From CAIWHR01 sp963717695 (GTDB taxonomy: Bacteria > Pseudomonadota > Gammaproteobacteria > Burkholderiales > Casimicrobiaceae): 64,000 bases of DNA. The first letter of the stretch is position 1, and every line of letters begins with the position of its first letter. Shown here piece after piece: positions 26,814 through 36,179 of the stretch. The stretch covers positions 1 through 64,000 of the forward strand of contig CAVQWR010000004.1 in the NCBI GenBank assembly GCA_963717695.1, given 5' to 3'. A program made the position numbers and the translations under genes. Under the pieces are notes generated by a model, which saw only the letters and a program-made list of their open reading frames with translations, was not told the DNA's origin and ran no database searches.

Positions 26814-27131
26814 ATGAAGAATAGCTGCGTGTTGAAATCATTGTCGTTTGGTGAATCGTCGGAACCCGTCGCGTCGTTCACAATTCATTTAACCGACGAA
26901 CAGTTCGAATACTTGACTCGTTGCGCAAAGGGCATTTCATTGCGCTTCGAGGCGTCGGAGATTGTCGACGCGCTAGTCGCAGGCGGCTATTCCGAGGTAG
27001 GTTTGGCGCGCGTCGTCACCGTGACGGCAAAGGGTCACCAATACGTACAAATGCGACGCACCGAGTGGCGTTCCGTTCCTGGTCAAGCGATGCGTCGTGC
27101 TTCGCCGCCCTTCCTCCACCTGGGGAAGTAG
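26814..27131 (+). CDS. Small hypothetical protein
   Basis: 105 residues from the ATG at 26814 (MKNSCVLKSL). The text has protein-like composition, with ASFTIHLTDEQFEYLTRCAKGISLRFEAS and a C-terminal LARVVTVTAKGHQYVQMRR suggestive of a small winged-helix fold. No family can be named. It ends 45 bp before the hybrid kinase and may be cotranscribed with it. Confidence 0.6.
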   Translation: MKNSCVLKSLSFGESSEPVASFTIHLTDEQFEYLTRCAKGISLRFEASEIVDALVAGGYSEVGLARVVTVTAKGHQYVQMRRTEWRSVPGQAMRRASPPFLHLGK

Positions 27132-27176
27132 CACTCGCGTCGGTGGCGGCAAGCTTCGGCTCACCGAGACCATACC

Positions 27177-29579
27177 ATGGCAATCAGAAAAAGCGCGACG
27201 CGGATTGTGAACATTGCCGGCGACAATGCTGGCGATGTGAATTTGCGCAAGAAGGCAGAAGAGGTTCTGCTGAAGGCAGGCGCTCTGCAGCGTGCAATCT
27301 TCAATAGCGCCAATTTTTCAAGCATCGCCACCGACGCCAATGGCGTCATCCAGATCTTCAATGTCGGCGCCGAACGAATGCTGGGCTACGCCGCCGCCGA
27401 AGTGATGAACAAGATCACTCCCGCCGACATATCCGACCCGCAGGAACTGATCGCACGGGCCAAAGCGTTGAGCATCGAACTCTCGACTACGATCTCACCC
27501 GGATTCGAGGCACTCGTCTTCAAGGCCTCACGCGGAATCGAGGACATCTATGAGCTGACCTATATTCGAAAGGATGGCAGCCGGTTTCCGGCGATGGTAT
27601 CTGTCACGGCGCTGCGCGATGCGCAGGACGCTATCATCGGCTACCTTTTGATAGGTACAGATAACACCGCGCGCAAGCTGGTCGAGGCCGAGCAACGCAA
27701 GCTCGACCAGCGTCTGCGCGACCAGCAGTTTTACACGCGCTCGCTGATTGAATCCAACATCGATGCGCTAATGACCACCGATCCCGCGGGCATCATTACG
27801 GATGTCAACAAGCAGATGGAGGCATTGACCGGGTGCACGCGTGATGAGCTGATCGGCGCGCCGTTCAAGAACTACTTCACCGATCCAGAGCGGGCTGAAG
27901 CGGGGATCAAGCGGGTGCTTGGGGAGAAGAAGGTCACGGATTACGAGCTGACGGCGTGCGCCCGCGACGGGAAGCATACGGTGGTGTCCTACAACGCGAC
28001 CACGTTCTACGACCGGGATCGCACGCTCCAGGGCGTCTTTGCGTCAGCGCGCGATGTCACCGAGCGCAAGCGCGTGGAGGCGGAACTGCAGCAGGCCAAG
28101 GCGGTTGCCGAGAGCGCCAGTCAGACGAAGTCAGATTTCCTTGCGAGCATGAGCCACGAAATTCGGACGCCGATGAATGCGATCATCGGCATTGCGGACC
28201 TGCTTGCGAAGACTCCCCTTTCATCTGAGCAGGACAAGTACGTGCAGATCTTTCGCCGTGCTGGCGATAACCTGCTCCATCTCATCAACGATATCCTCGA
28301 TCTGTCCAAGGTGGAAGCCTCGCAGCTCGAGCTCGAACGAACCAGATTCTCGGTCGACGATCTGCTGGAAAAGGTGACGGAGATGGTGGTGGGCCGAGCC
28401 CAGGAGAAGGGATTGCAGTTGGTGTGCGAGATCGCGCCGGACGTGCCGCGTAACCTCATAGGCGACCCCACACGATTGCGTCAGGTGTTGCTCAATTTGG
28501 TCGGAAATGCGCTCAAATTCACCGAGTCCGGAGAAGTGACCCTGCGAGTCGCACCTGACGTGGAGGCATCCGCGTCGGGCGTACTCCGCTTTACGATTTC
28601 GGACACCGGCATCGGAATTCCGGCCGAAAAGCTGGGTGCGGTGTTCGAGCGATTCACGCAGGCCGACTCGTCTACCACTCGCAAGTATGGCGGGTCGGGC
28701 CTCGGGCTCACGATTTCGAAGCGGCTGGTGGAACTGATGGGCGGGCGCATCTCCGTCGAGAGCGGGCTTGGCAAGGGCAGCGTGTTTTCCTTCGTGGTCC
28801 CGCTCGGAATCTGGGCTGGGGCAGCAGGTCGTGCGACGGTATCGGTGGGGGCGTGCACCGAACTGCCGCTGCCAGAATTGCATATTCTTCTGGTGGAGGA
28901 CTCCCCTGACAACCGGACGATTACGGTGGCGTATCTGCGAGACACGCCGTACCGGGTGGACATCGCCGAAAACGGATCTATCGCCTTCGAGAAGTTCACT
29001 GCCGGGAAATATGATCTGGTGCTTATGGACCGGCAAATGCCGGTTATGGATGGCTTGACCGCGACACGGGCGATCAGAGAGTGGGAACAGGCGAACCATC
29101 GGCCGCCGACGCCGATCATCGCGCTGACGGCCTCCGCCTTGAAGGGCGATCAGGAAAAATTTGTCGCGGCCGGGTGCACGGCTTATCTGACGAAGCCGAT
29201 CAAGCAGGATGTTCTGCTGCAGGCGATAAAGGAACATTCCATGGCGGTGCCCCCGCCAAGGAATGGGGCGCGCGACCGGAGTGACACCATCCTTGTGCGT
29301 GCAAATCCGATGCTCGCCGACCTGATCCCCGGGTTCTTGCAGAACCGCAGACATGATGTCAATGCAATGCTCGACGCCCTGGAGGGGAGTGACTTCGCAA
29401 TCGTGGAGAATCTGGGGCACGGCATGAAGGGCTCAGGCGGCAGCTGGGGGTTCCAGGGCATCACCGACATCGGCGCGGCCCTCGAGCGGGCGGCCGTGAA
29501 TGCAGACAACGAGGGATCGCGCAAGTTGGTGGGTGAATTGTCCAAGTACCTGGATCGTGTCGAGATCGTCTACGATTAG
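27177..29579 (+). CDS. Hybrid histidine kinase: PAS-PAS-HisKA-HATPase-REC-Hpt
   Basis: 800 residues, no membrane helix, so cytoplasmic. PAS 1 ~35-160, PAS 2 ~185-300, HisKA with the phosphorylated His in FLASMSHEIRTPMNAI (~326), HATPase with NALKFTESG, DTGIGIP and GSGLGLTIS, receiver ~568-685 with Asp in LVLMDRQMPVMDG (~618) and Lys in YLTKPIK. A C-terminal Hpt domain has its His in LGHGMKGSGGSWGF (~748). A full four-step phosphorelay kinase without its own output. PAS 1 is close in sequence to that of the broken kinase at 31993. It faces the MBL-receiver gene with a 12-bp gap, a candidate phosphorelay target. Confidence 0.93.
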   Translation: MAIRKSATRIVNIAGDNAGDVNLRKKAEEVLLKAGALQRAIFNSANFSSIATDANGVIQIFNVGAERMLGYAAAEVMNKITPADISDPQELIARAKALSIELSTTISPGFEALVFKASRGIEDIYELTYIRKDGSRFPAMVSVTALRDAQDAIIGYLLIGTDNTARKLVEAEQRKLDQRLRDQQFYTRSLIESNIDALMTTDPAGIITDVNKQMEALTGCTRDELIGAPFKNYFTDPERAEAGIKRVLGEKKVTDYELTACARDGKHTVVSYNATTFYDRDRTLQGVFASARDVTERKRVEAELQQAKAVAESASQTKSDFLASMSHEIRTPMNAIIGIADLLAKTPLSSEQDKYVQIFRRAGDNLLHLINDILDLSKVEASQLELERTRFSVDDLLEKVTEMVVGRAQEKGLQLVCEIAPDVPRNLIGDPTRLRQVLLNLVGNALKFTESGEVTLRVAPDVEASASGVLRFTISDTGIGIPAEKLGAVFERFTQADSSTTRKYGGSGLGLTISKRLVELMGGRISVESGLGKGSVFSFVVPLGIWAGAAGRATVSVGACTELPLPELHILLVEDSPDNRTITVAYLRDTPYRVDIAENGSIAFEKFTAGKYDLVLMDRQMPVMDGLTATRAIREWEQANHRPPTPIIALTASALKGDQEKFVAAGCTAYLTKPIKQDVLLQAIKEHSMAVPPPRNGARDRSDTILVRANPMLADLIPGFLQNRRHDVNAMLDALEGSDFAIVENLGHGMKGSGGSWGFQGITDIGAALERAAVNADNEGSRKLVGELSKYLDRVEIVYD

Positions 29580-29591
29580 CCCGTCAGATGA

Positions 29592-30917
29592 TTACTGCAC
29601 GGTGATTCTGGTGAGACAAGCGCGAACACGTGCCGTAAGTTGAGGGACCGAAAACGGCTTCGTCACATAGTCCGTCACCCCCGCGTCAAATCCGGCGCGA
29701 GTGCTTGGCTCATCGGACATGGCGGTGAGCATCAGCACCGGCAGGCGCCCCGTCTCTGGATTGGCCCGCAGCGATTTCATGACCGCCATCCCGTCCATCC
29801 CAGTCATCTTGTAATCCAGCACGAGGAGGTCCGGCATTCGCTCGCCAATCATCCGGAGCGCGTCGGGGCCGTTGGTCGCCGTGCTGACGATGTACTGTTC
29901 CGCCTCGAGTGCGCGGACGATCATCATGAGCATATCCGGCTGATCGTCGACCGCAAGGATGCGAAAGCGGCGCTGCGCGACGGACGTCTGAACCGGAGCG
30001 TGTGCGACGAACGGCTTCAAAGGGGAGCGCGGCTCAAGGACGAGCTCGCACCCCTCGAAGGCGCAAAAGACCTCGAGTCCCGTCCCGCGGTGGAGGGCAA
30101 GGTTGCGGGCATTGCGCTCGATTTCCGCGATGAATTTGTCGTCATGCCCCGGATCGTGGTGGGTGAGCGCGACTCGCCGCACGCCGGCGGCGGCGGCAAT
30201 CTGCACCACATAGTCGTACGTGCTGTGACCCCACGTCTTCTTCGACGGATACTCATCGGGTGTGTACTGCGCGTCGTGGATCACGAGATCGGCGTCGGCC
30301 ATGAATCTCGCGTGCCGGCGATCCCCGTCGTGAAGAATGGATTCAATGTGGCCCGCCTCGGCGCCGGCTCGCCACAGCTCGTCGGAGAACGGTTCATGGT
30401 CCACGAGATAGACCATCACAACGCCATCGACTTCCACTCGGTAACCCACGGTCATGGCCGGGTGGTTGAGAAATTGCGTGACGACTCGCGCGCCTCCGAT
30501 CGCATGGATACCTTCAGTCAGGTCGTGGTAGGTGATCTTCGCCGGAAGCTGATTCAGGTCGATGGGAAAATACGTGTACTCCATCTGGCCGGCCAGCACC
30601 TCATGCAGCGGGCCGCGACTGCCTTCAGGGCCGTAAATTGCGACAGAGTTTCCATTGACGAAGGCCGGGCTGAAGAAAGGGAACCCCTGGATGTGATCCC
30701 AGTGGGTATGCCCGAGCAGGATGTTGGCGTTGATCGCTCGCTTCCCTTGGGCCATCAAGTCGGCTGCGAGCCCGCGCGCACCGGTGCCGCAGTCGAAGAT
30801 CAGCAGGTCGCCGCCGGCGGTCGTCAGCTCGACGCACGAGGTATTGCCGCCGAAATGGTTCGTGCCGGGCCCAGGGGTGGCAATCGAACCTCGTGTGCCC
30901 CAGAAACGCACTCTCAT
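29592..30917 (-). CDS. Metallo-beta-lactamase-fold hydrolase fused to a receiver domain
   Basis: 441 residues. N-terminal ~275 residues form an MBL-fold hydrolase: MRVRFWGTRGSIATPG start, metal motif LLGHTHWDHIQG (HxHxDH), VIHDAQYTPDE and LTHHDPGHDD. The C-terminal ~120 form a receiver (RILAVDDQPDML, Asp in LLVLDYKMTGMDG, YVTKPFS). The MBL subgroup resembles cyclic-nucleotide phosphodiesterase/PqqB-like enzymes. Phosphorylation of the receiver would be expected to switch hydrolase activity, so it acts as an enzymatic output of a two-component system. Substrate unknown. GGGGGAG precedes the ATG. Confidence 0.9.
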   Translation of the reverse strand: MRVRFWGTRGSIATPGPGTNHFGGNTSCVELTTAGGDLLIFDCGTGARGLAADLMAQGKRAINANILLGHTHWDHIQGFPFFSPAFVNGNSVAIYGPEGSRGPLHEVLAGQMEYTYFPIDLNQLPAKITYHDLTEGIHAIGGARVVTQFLNHPAMTVGYRVEVDGVVMVYLVDHEPFSDELWRAGAEAGHIESILHDGDRRHARFMADADLVIHDAQYTPDEYPSKKTWGHSTYDYVVQIAAAAGVRRVALTHHDPGHDDKFIAEIERNARNLALHRGTGLEVFCAFEGCELVLEPRSPLKPFVAHAPVQTSVAQRRFRILAVDDQPDMLMMIVRALEAEQYIVSTATNGPDALRMIGERMPDLLVLDYKMTGMDGMAVMKSLRANPETGRLPVLMLTAMSDEPSTRAGFDAGVTDYVTKPFSVPQLTARVRACLTRITVQ

Positions 30918-31366
30918 GAGCCTACGGCTCCCCCGCGGTCAGCATCGAACAGAAGGACACTCGATACCCCTCGTTCCCCATGGAGGGAAGGTTCCGACAG
31001 CTGCTCGACGTAGCGAATGATCATGATCGCGTGCTCGTCGGAGGTTCCTGCAATCGGCCGCGCCTGATTTCGCGCTGATTCTTCGGTAGATTCCGAAACG
31101 AAGCTCTGGTCATTCAATTGACGCCGCTCTGGCGCGTTGGATTCACGCTCTCGGGCTTTGTGTCCGATTACTCACCAATATCTTCAATTGCCAGACCCTA
31201 TCTGGTCTGTGCGCGTCCGCACATAGAGTACGTGCGGGGACGCACCCAGTGCCGCAGGCCGTGCTTACCGATGCCTTGCTTCGGTCATCGCGTTATTGCA
31301 GGTCTTCGCCGACGGCAGCCATTCGCCAACCGTCGTGCGATGTGCGGTTGGTTCGCATTACGGGCG
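30918..31366. other. Gene-free stretch with two small inverted repeats
   Basis: No credible gene. Inverted repeats: CAGACC (31192-31197) / GGTCTG (31204-31209), and a longer imperfect pair TGCGCGTCCGCAC / GTGCGGGGACGCA spanning about 31209-31244. They could be an operator or transcription end signals for the MBL gene's upstream side. Confidence 0.45.
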
Positions 31367-31397
31367 GAAAAGGAAAACGGCTCCCCCTGGGAGCCGT
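31367..31397 (-). terminator. Intrinsic terminator of the small winged-helix gene
   Basis: On the minus strand ACGGCTCCC, loop AGG, GGGAGCCGT (31397-31377), followed by TTTTCCTTTTCC. Perfect 9-bp stem 25 bp after the stop codon. Confidence 0.85.
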
Positions 31398-31421
31398 CAT
31401 GCCTGCTGATCGGATGGCCGT

Positions 31422-31664
31422 CTATGGCTTTGATTTCGCCTTCCGCCCAGGCGCAAGCGACGGGATGAATCCCGATATGCGGCATTGCCACGCGTCGATC
31501 CGCTTGCCGTGTTCAAAGCGGGTCAAATTGCACGTGAGGATCTCCCCCGTCGCGACCAGGCTGGCCAGCCGCTGGCGGACCGTTGTCAGCGGGACCCCCG
31601 TCTCCTTGGCAATCTCCAGGTCGAGTCGCTGACCGTATTTCTGCAAACACTCCAGGACGTCCAT
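31422..31664 (-). CDS. Small winged-helix DNA-binding protein
   Basis: 80 residues. ATG at 31664 with AGGGGTG upstream. Sequence MDVLECLQKYGQRLDLEIAK then GVPLTTVRQRLASLVATGEI is a compact winged helix of the type found in FaeA/ArsR-like and phage regulators. The basic tail PGRKAKSKP supports nucleic-acid binding. It sits alone between the MBL-receiver gene and the second kinase with its own terminator; it may regulate this block. Confidence 0.72.
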   Translation of the reverse strand: MDVLECLQKYGQRLDLEIAKETGVPLTTVRQRLASLVATGEILTCNLTRFEHGKRIDAWQCRISGFIPSLAPGRKAKSKP

Positions 31665-31992
31665 CACGGCTCACCCCTTTGAATGGGACAGTCTAACAGT
31701 GCGCGTTCGACGCAAGACTATCGCGCGCAGTCTCTGTACGCGGCCCTCTTTCGTCGTTGCGAAAGGGAGAGCTTCTGCGTCGCTGCAACGGGGCGAGATC
31801 CAGACAGGCCAGAGGTCATTTGCCGGCCTGTGTGCTGTGACGCACAGACCGTCATCGAATAGAGCCTGAATATCCCCCCACTTCGCGGGAGAGGAGGGCG
31901 CTTGCCCGTCGCGGAAGGCCGCAATCTCCCGGCGTCGGCGGACGAGCTCAAACCGCCCGCCAGATCCATTCGCATTTGTTACGGAAATCGCC
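31665..31992. other. Gene-free stretch between divergent genes
   Basis: Holds the divergent promoters of the small winged-helix gene and the second kinase. No consensus operator recognised. Confidence 0.4.
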
Positions 31993-33703
31993 ATGGCCAA
32001 CACAGCAATCATTTCCGCCCTCGCCGACGATGACGGCAGAGCGGATGGAATCAGCGAGGTGCGGCGTCAGGAAGCATTGCTCAAGACAGGCGCCCTGCAG
32101 AATGCCATTCTCACCAGCGCCAATTTCTCGATCATCGCCACCGACGAGAAAGGCATCATTCAACTTTTCAACGTCGGCGCCGAGCGCATGCTGGGTTATC
32201 TGGCCGCCGAAGTCGTCAACAAGATCAGCCCCTCCGACATCCACGACCCGCAGGAGGTGATGGCGCGCGCGCAGGCGCTCAGTCTCGAACTCAACACGAC
32301 CATCGAGCCGGGCTTCCAGGCACTGGCCTTCAAGGCATCGCGCGGGATCGAAGACAGCTACGAATTGACCTATATCCGCAAGGATGGCGGGCGCTTTCCG
32401 GCCGTCGTATCGATCACCGCGCTGCGCGACGATTACGGCGACGTCATCGGATACCTGCTGATCGGCAGCCGACAATTCCGTGCGCAAGCAGGTCGAGCTG
32501 GAGCTGCACGACGCGATGGCCGTCGCGGAAAAGGCAAACCTCGCGAAATCGGATTTCCTTTCGAGCATGAGTCATGAGCTGCGGACTCCGTTAAGCGCGA
32601 TTCTTGGATTTGCCCAGCTCATGGAATCCGGCACGCCGCTGCCGACCGTATCGCAGAAGCGAAGCATCGATCAGATCCTTCAGGCGGGTTGGTACCTGCT
32701 CGATCTGATCAATGAAATTCTCGATCTCGCGCTGATCGAGTCCGGGAGGCTGTCGCTTTCGCTGGAACCGATTTCGCTGGCCGACGTCATGCACGAATGC
32801 CAGGCCATGATCGAGCCGCAGGCGCAAAAGCGCGGCATCCGGGTGACATTCCCCAATATCGATATTCCAAACTTTGTGAGTGCGGACCGGACACGGGTCA
32901 AGCAGGTCCTCATCAACCTTCTTTCCAACGCAATCAAATACAACACGGTGGGCGGAACAGTCGTCGTGGATTGCATCGCAAGCGGCCCGAAGCACATTCG
33001 CATCCGTGTCGAAGACACCGGCGAAGGATTGCCTCCGGAAAAGCTGGCGCAACTGTTCCAGCCATTCAATCGTCTCGGACAGGAATCGAACACCGAGGAA
33101 GGCACCGGCATCGGGCTGGTGGTTGCCAAGCGGCTGGTCGAATTGATGGGAGGCGTCATCGGCGCGGAAAGCACTGTCGGAAAGGGCAGTGTGTTCTGGA
33201 TCGAATTGAACCTTACGGCAGAACCGAGAACTGCCGATGGCACGGTGGATTTCCAGGCTGTCGCCGCGGCCGAGATTCGGGCCGGCGCGCAGGTACACAC
33301 GCTCCTCTACGTCGAGGACAACCCGGCCAACCTGATGCTCGTGGAGGATCTCATAGCGCGCCGGCCCGACATACGCCTGCTGAGCGCCCGGGACGGCGAC
33401 CGCGGCATCGAAATTGCGCGTGCCTCGCGACCGGACGTGATCCTGATGGACATCAATCTGCCCGGCATCAGCGGCATCACCGCGCTGAAGATACTGGCAC
33501 TGGATCCGACAACGGCGCACATCCCTGTGATCGCGCTCAGTGCCAACGCCATCCCCCGCGACATCGCGAAGGGACTGGAGGCGGGGTTCTTCCGTTACCT
33601 CACCAAACCGATCAAGGTCAACGAGTTCATGAGTACGCTCGATGTGGCCTTCAAACATGCGGCAGCCATCCCGGCTGCTGCACTATCGGGAAGGAGTGCC
33701 TGA
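31993..33703 (+). pseudogene. Hybrid histidine kinase PAS-HisKA-HATPase-REC, frameshifted
   Basis: The first frame holds the PAS domain, nearly the same as PAS 1 of the kinase at 27177 (GIIQLFNVGAERMLGY, FKASRGIEDSYELTYIRKDG). An extra base near 32465 (GGCAGCCGAC, where GGCACCGAC would restore GTDNSVRKQ) moves the rest to the next frame: HisKA His in MSHELRTPLSAI, HATPase (NAIKYNTVGG, DTGEGLP), receiver (LLYVEDNPANL, ILMDINLPGISG, YLTKPIK). Restored length ~569 residues, cytoplasmic, without Hpt. The stop overlaps the next ATG (TGATG), so the receiver-PAS protein is translationally coupled. Real decay or indel error. Confidence 0.85.
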
Positions 33704-34533
33704 TGGTCAGCGCGACCGAGATTTTCGACGCCAGCATCCTGATTGTCGACGATCAGGAGGCCAATGTCGGTCTGCTCGAGCAGCTGCTGGGCGAAGCCGG
33801 CTACACGCGCGTTGCCTCGACGATGAACCCGAAGGGAGTCTGCGCGCTGCATCGCAAGAACGGCTACGACCTGATCCTGCTCGACCTGCAGATGCCCGGA
33901 ATGGATGGCTTCGAGGTGATGGAAGGCCTCAAGACAAACAAGGCGGACAGCTACCTTCCCGTCATCGTGCTCACCGCGCAGCCGGGTCACAAACGCCGCG
34001 CGCTGCAGGCCGGTGCGAAGGACTTCATCAGCAAGCCATTCGATCTCGTCGAAGTCACCACGCGCATCCACAACATGCTGGAAGTGCGGTTGCTGTACCG
34101 ACAGCTCGAGGGCTACAGCAAGCTCCTGGAAGAAACCGTTGCCGAACGGACCGCTGAACTGCGCGAAAGTGAAGCGCGCTACCGCAGCCTCGCTGAACTC
34201 GCCTCCGATTGGTATTGGGAGCAGGACGAGAGCGGGACGTTCACCAAGGTTTCCGGTCCCGTGCTGGAAATGCTCGGAGTCCGGGTAGACACACTGACCG
34301 GGGAAAAAGGCGATGACGGTTCCGCGGGCTGGAACAAGGCGGAGCGGGAAGCGCTGCAGGCGAAGATCGCGGACCGGCAGCCCTTCCTGGAATTCGTCCT
34401 GAACCGAACCAATGCCAATGGCTCGCACCAGCGGTTTCAGGTGAGCGGGGAGCCGATGTTCGACCGCTCATGTCATTTCATTGGCTATCGCGGAATCGGC
34501 GTCGAACTCGCCGCACGGAAATGGAGCTCATGA
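33703..34533 (+). CDS. Receiver-PAS response regulator
   Basis: 276 residues with AAGGAG before the ATG. Receiver domain (SILIVDDQEANVGLL, Asp in LILLDLQMPGMDG, FISKPFD) ~10-130, a coiled-coil linker LEETVAERTAELRESEARYR, then a PAS domain (~165-270). No DNA-binding or enzymatic output, so it acts as a phosphorylation-dependent adaptor or sensor. Coupled to the preceding kinase by a 1-bp overlap and followed closely by the Crp/Fnr gene. Confidence 0.88.
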   Translation: MVSATEIFDASILIVDDQEANVGLLEQLLGEAGYTRVASTMNPKGVCALHRKNGYDLILLDLQMPGMDGFEVMEGLKTNKADSYLPVIVLTAQPGHKRRALQAGAKDFISKPFDLVEVTTRIHNMLEVRLLYRQLEGYSKLLEETVAERTAELRESEARYRSLAELASDWYWEQDESGTFTKVSGPVLEMLGVRVDTLTGEKGDDGSAGWNKAEREALQAKIADRQPFLEFVLNRTNANGSHQRFQVSGEPMFDRSCHFIGYRGIGVELAARKWSS

Positions 34534-34548
34534 TGTCGATCGTTTGCC

Positions 34549-35292
34549 ATGCCGACACCCCATAGTCCCATGCAGAACCATATTCTCGCCGCCCTGCCAG
34601 CGGCGGAATTCGAACGGCTGGTCCCGAACCTGGAATTGGTCCCGATGCTGCTGGGCCAGACGCTCTACGAGCCCGGCGGCGAGTTGCAGCACGTCTATTT
34701 TCCCACCACCGCGATCGTGTCGCTGCTGTACGTCATGGAATCCGGCGCGTCCGCTGAAATCGCGGGAGTCGGCAACGAAGGCGTGCTCGGCATTTCCCTT
34801 TTCATGGGAGGCAACACCACGCCAAGCTCGGCCGTTGTGCAAACGGCGGGACATGGATACCGGCTCAAGGCGGCACTGCTGATCAAGGAATTCCAGCGCT
34901 TCGGTCCGACCATGTATGTTCTGCTGCGCTACACGCAGGGATTGATCACCCAGATGGCGCAGACCGCGGCCTGCAACCGGCACCATTCGATTGAGCAGCA
35001 GCTCTGCCGATGGCTGTTACTGACACTCGATCGATTGCCCACGAACGACCTGGTCATGACGCAGGAACTCGTCGCCAGCGCGCTCGGCGTGCGCCGCGAA
35101 AGCATCACCGACGTCGCCGGGAGACTGCAGCGCGCCGGTTACATCAGTTACCGCCGAGGCCACATTTCAGTGCTTGAGCGGTCCGGACTGGAGACCGGTG
35201 CCTGCGAATGTTATGCCGTCGTCAGGAAGGAGTTGCGTCGCCTGATGTCCGATGTGCGACCTCGGCAAGGCGCTCCCGCCATGGCCGCGTAG
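34549..35292 (+). CDS. Crp/Fnr-family transcription regulator
   Basis: 247 residues. N-terminal cyclic-nucleotide-type beta-barrel (LLGQTLYEPGGELQHVYFPTTA, GNEGVLGISLFMG) and C-terminal winged helix (MTQELVASALGVRRESITDVAGRL). It lacks the N-terminal four-Cys cluster of FNR and the haem ligands of DNR are not identifiable, so it is not the FNR/DNR of the boxes in this window. The PTTA variant resembles Crp-like proteins found beside two-component genes. Start uncertain (34549 or 34570). Probably the DNA-binding output of the signalling block. Confidence 0.87.
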   Translation: MPTPHSPMQNHILAALPAAEFERLVPNLELVPMLLGQTLYEPGGELQHVYFPTTAIVSLLYVMESGASAEIAGVGNEGVLGISLFMGGNTTPSSAVVQTAGHGYRLKAALLIKEFQRFGPTMYVLLRYTQGLITQMAQTAACNRHHSIEQQLCRWLLLTLDRLPTNDLVMTQELVASALGVRRESITDVAGRLQRAGYISYRRGHISVLERSGLETGACECYAVVRKELRRLMSDVRPRQGAPAMAA

Positions 35293-35391
35293 CGCCGCGC
35301 GACGCACCTGCGCTTTCACTTCGGCTCGTGGTCCCAACACTTACGCGCGTCGCGGCCGATCGAACGGCCACTCTCGATCCGTAGTGGAGGG

Positions 35392-35805
35392 TCATCCATC
35401 CGGAAAGCGGACGTTCGCTTCGCGCAGGGCCGTGAGCGCAGGTGGAATGACGTGCCCGGTGCGCTCGAGGTATTTGAAGATCTGCTCGAATTGCGCCGGT
35501 GTGTCGTGCGGCGTCGTGTGCACTTCGCGCCCGTAGGGGCGCTCGATGAGCGTGAACGAAGACATGCGCGGCAGCTCCATGGCGTTCTCCAGAGTCGATC
35601 TGATCAACGTCCATGTCAAATAGGATTTTTCCGCTCGTCTCAGCGCTAAGCCCCGTTTTTCGGTTCGAGTTGAGAGCCTCATTTCGCGCGGCAATTGCGG
35701 AAACGCCGCGTGCAGGCGCGCCGGCACGACGGCGCGGAAGTACCAGATGCCGTGGCGGGAACAGACGAGATGATCGTGCGGCACGCGCGTCTCCAGATGG
35801 ATCAC
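35392..35805 (-). CDS. DUF6538-type integrase N-terminal domain protein
   Basis: 137 residues from a GTG. The first ~70 residues, VCSRHGIWYFRAVVPARL and MRLSTRTEKRGLALRRAEK, match the small N-terminal domain found before tyrosine recombinases. No catalytic R-H-R-Y region follows; the tail reads HTTPHDTPAQFEQIFKYLE and stops. Either a truncated integrase remnant or a small stand-alone protein. Its position 75 bp from tRNA-Ala supports a past tRNA-targeted integration. Confidence 0.65.
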   Translation of the reverse strand: MIHLETRVPHDHLVCSRHGIWYFRAVVPARLHAAFPQLPREMRLSTRTEKRGLALRRAEKSYLTWTLIRSTLENAMELPRMSSFTLIERPYGREVHTTPHDTPAQFEQIFKYLERTGHVIPPALTALREANVRFPDG

Positions 35806-35846
35806 CTCGATGGATCACTTCGAGGTGGGCGGCGGCCACAAACGAC

Positions 35847-35872
35847 GAAGGCCTTGATTTCTCAAGGCCTTC
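35847..35872. terminator. Hairpin after tRNA-Ala
   Basis: GAAGGCCTTGA (35847-35857), loop TTTC, TCAAGGCCTTC (35862-35872): perfect 11-bp stem, 8 bp beyond the tRNA 3' end on the minus strand. Tail is only weakly T-rich. Confidence 0.7.
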
Positions 35873-35880
35873 TTGAACGG

Positions 35881-35956
<76 letters not shown>

Positions 35957-35998
35957 ACAAGGAGGGGGATTATAGCGTCTCCGACCGAGGGCGGCAAA

Positions 35999-36021
35999 CG
36001 TGCCCGCCGGCGGCGGGCACG
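35999..36021. repeat. Short GC-rich palindrome
   Basis: Arms CGTGCCCGCC and GGCGGGCACG around GGC. Its 17-bp core GCCCGCCGGCGGCGGGC also occurs at 46105-46121, so it may be a small repeated intergenic element. It lies between the tRNA and the DedA gene. Confidence 0.5.
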
Positions 36022-36179
36022 GCCAAGTGTCTGACAACCCCCTCTTGGGTATCCCGACCCGCGCCCCAATGTCTTGCCGGCGGAAGCCTCTCCGCCTGGC
36101 CCACGCAGGGCTTGCAGGATGCCCGCGCGATCGGCGGATAATCGCTCGACCGGCGTGCTGTGCAAGCCACTGGGAACCC

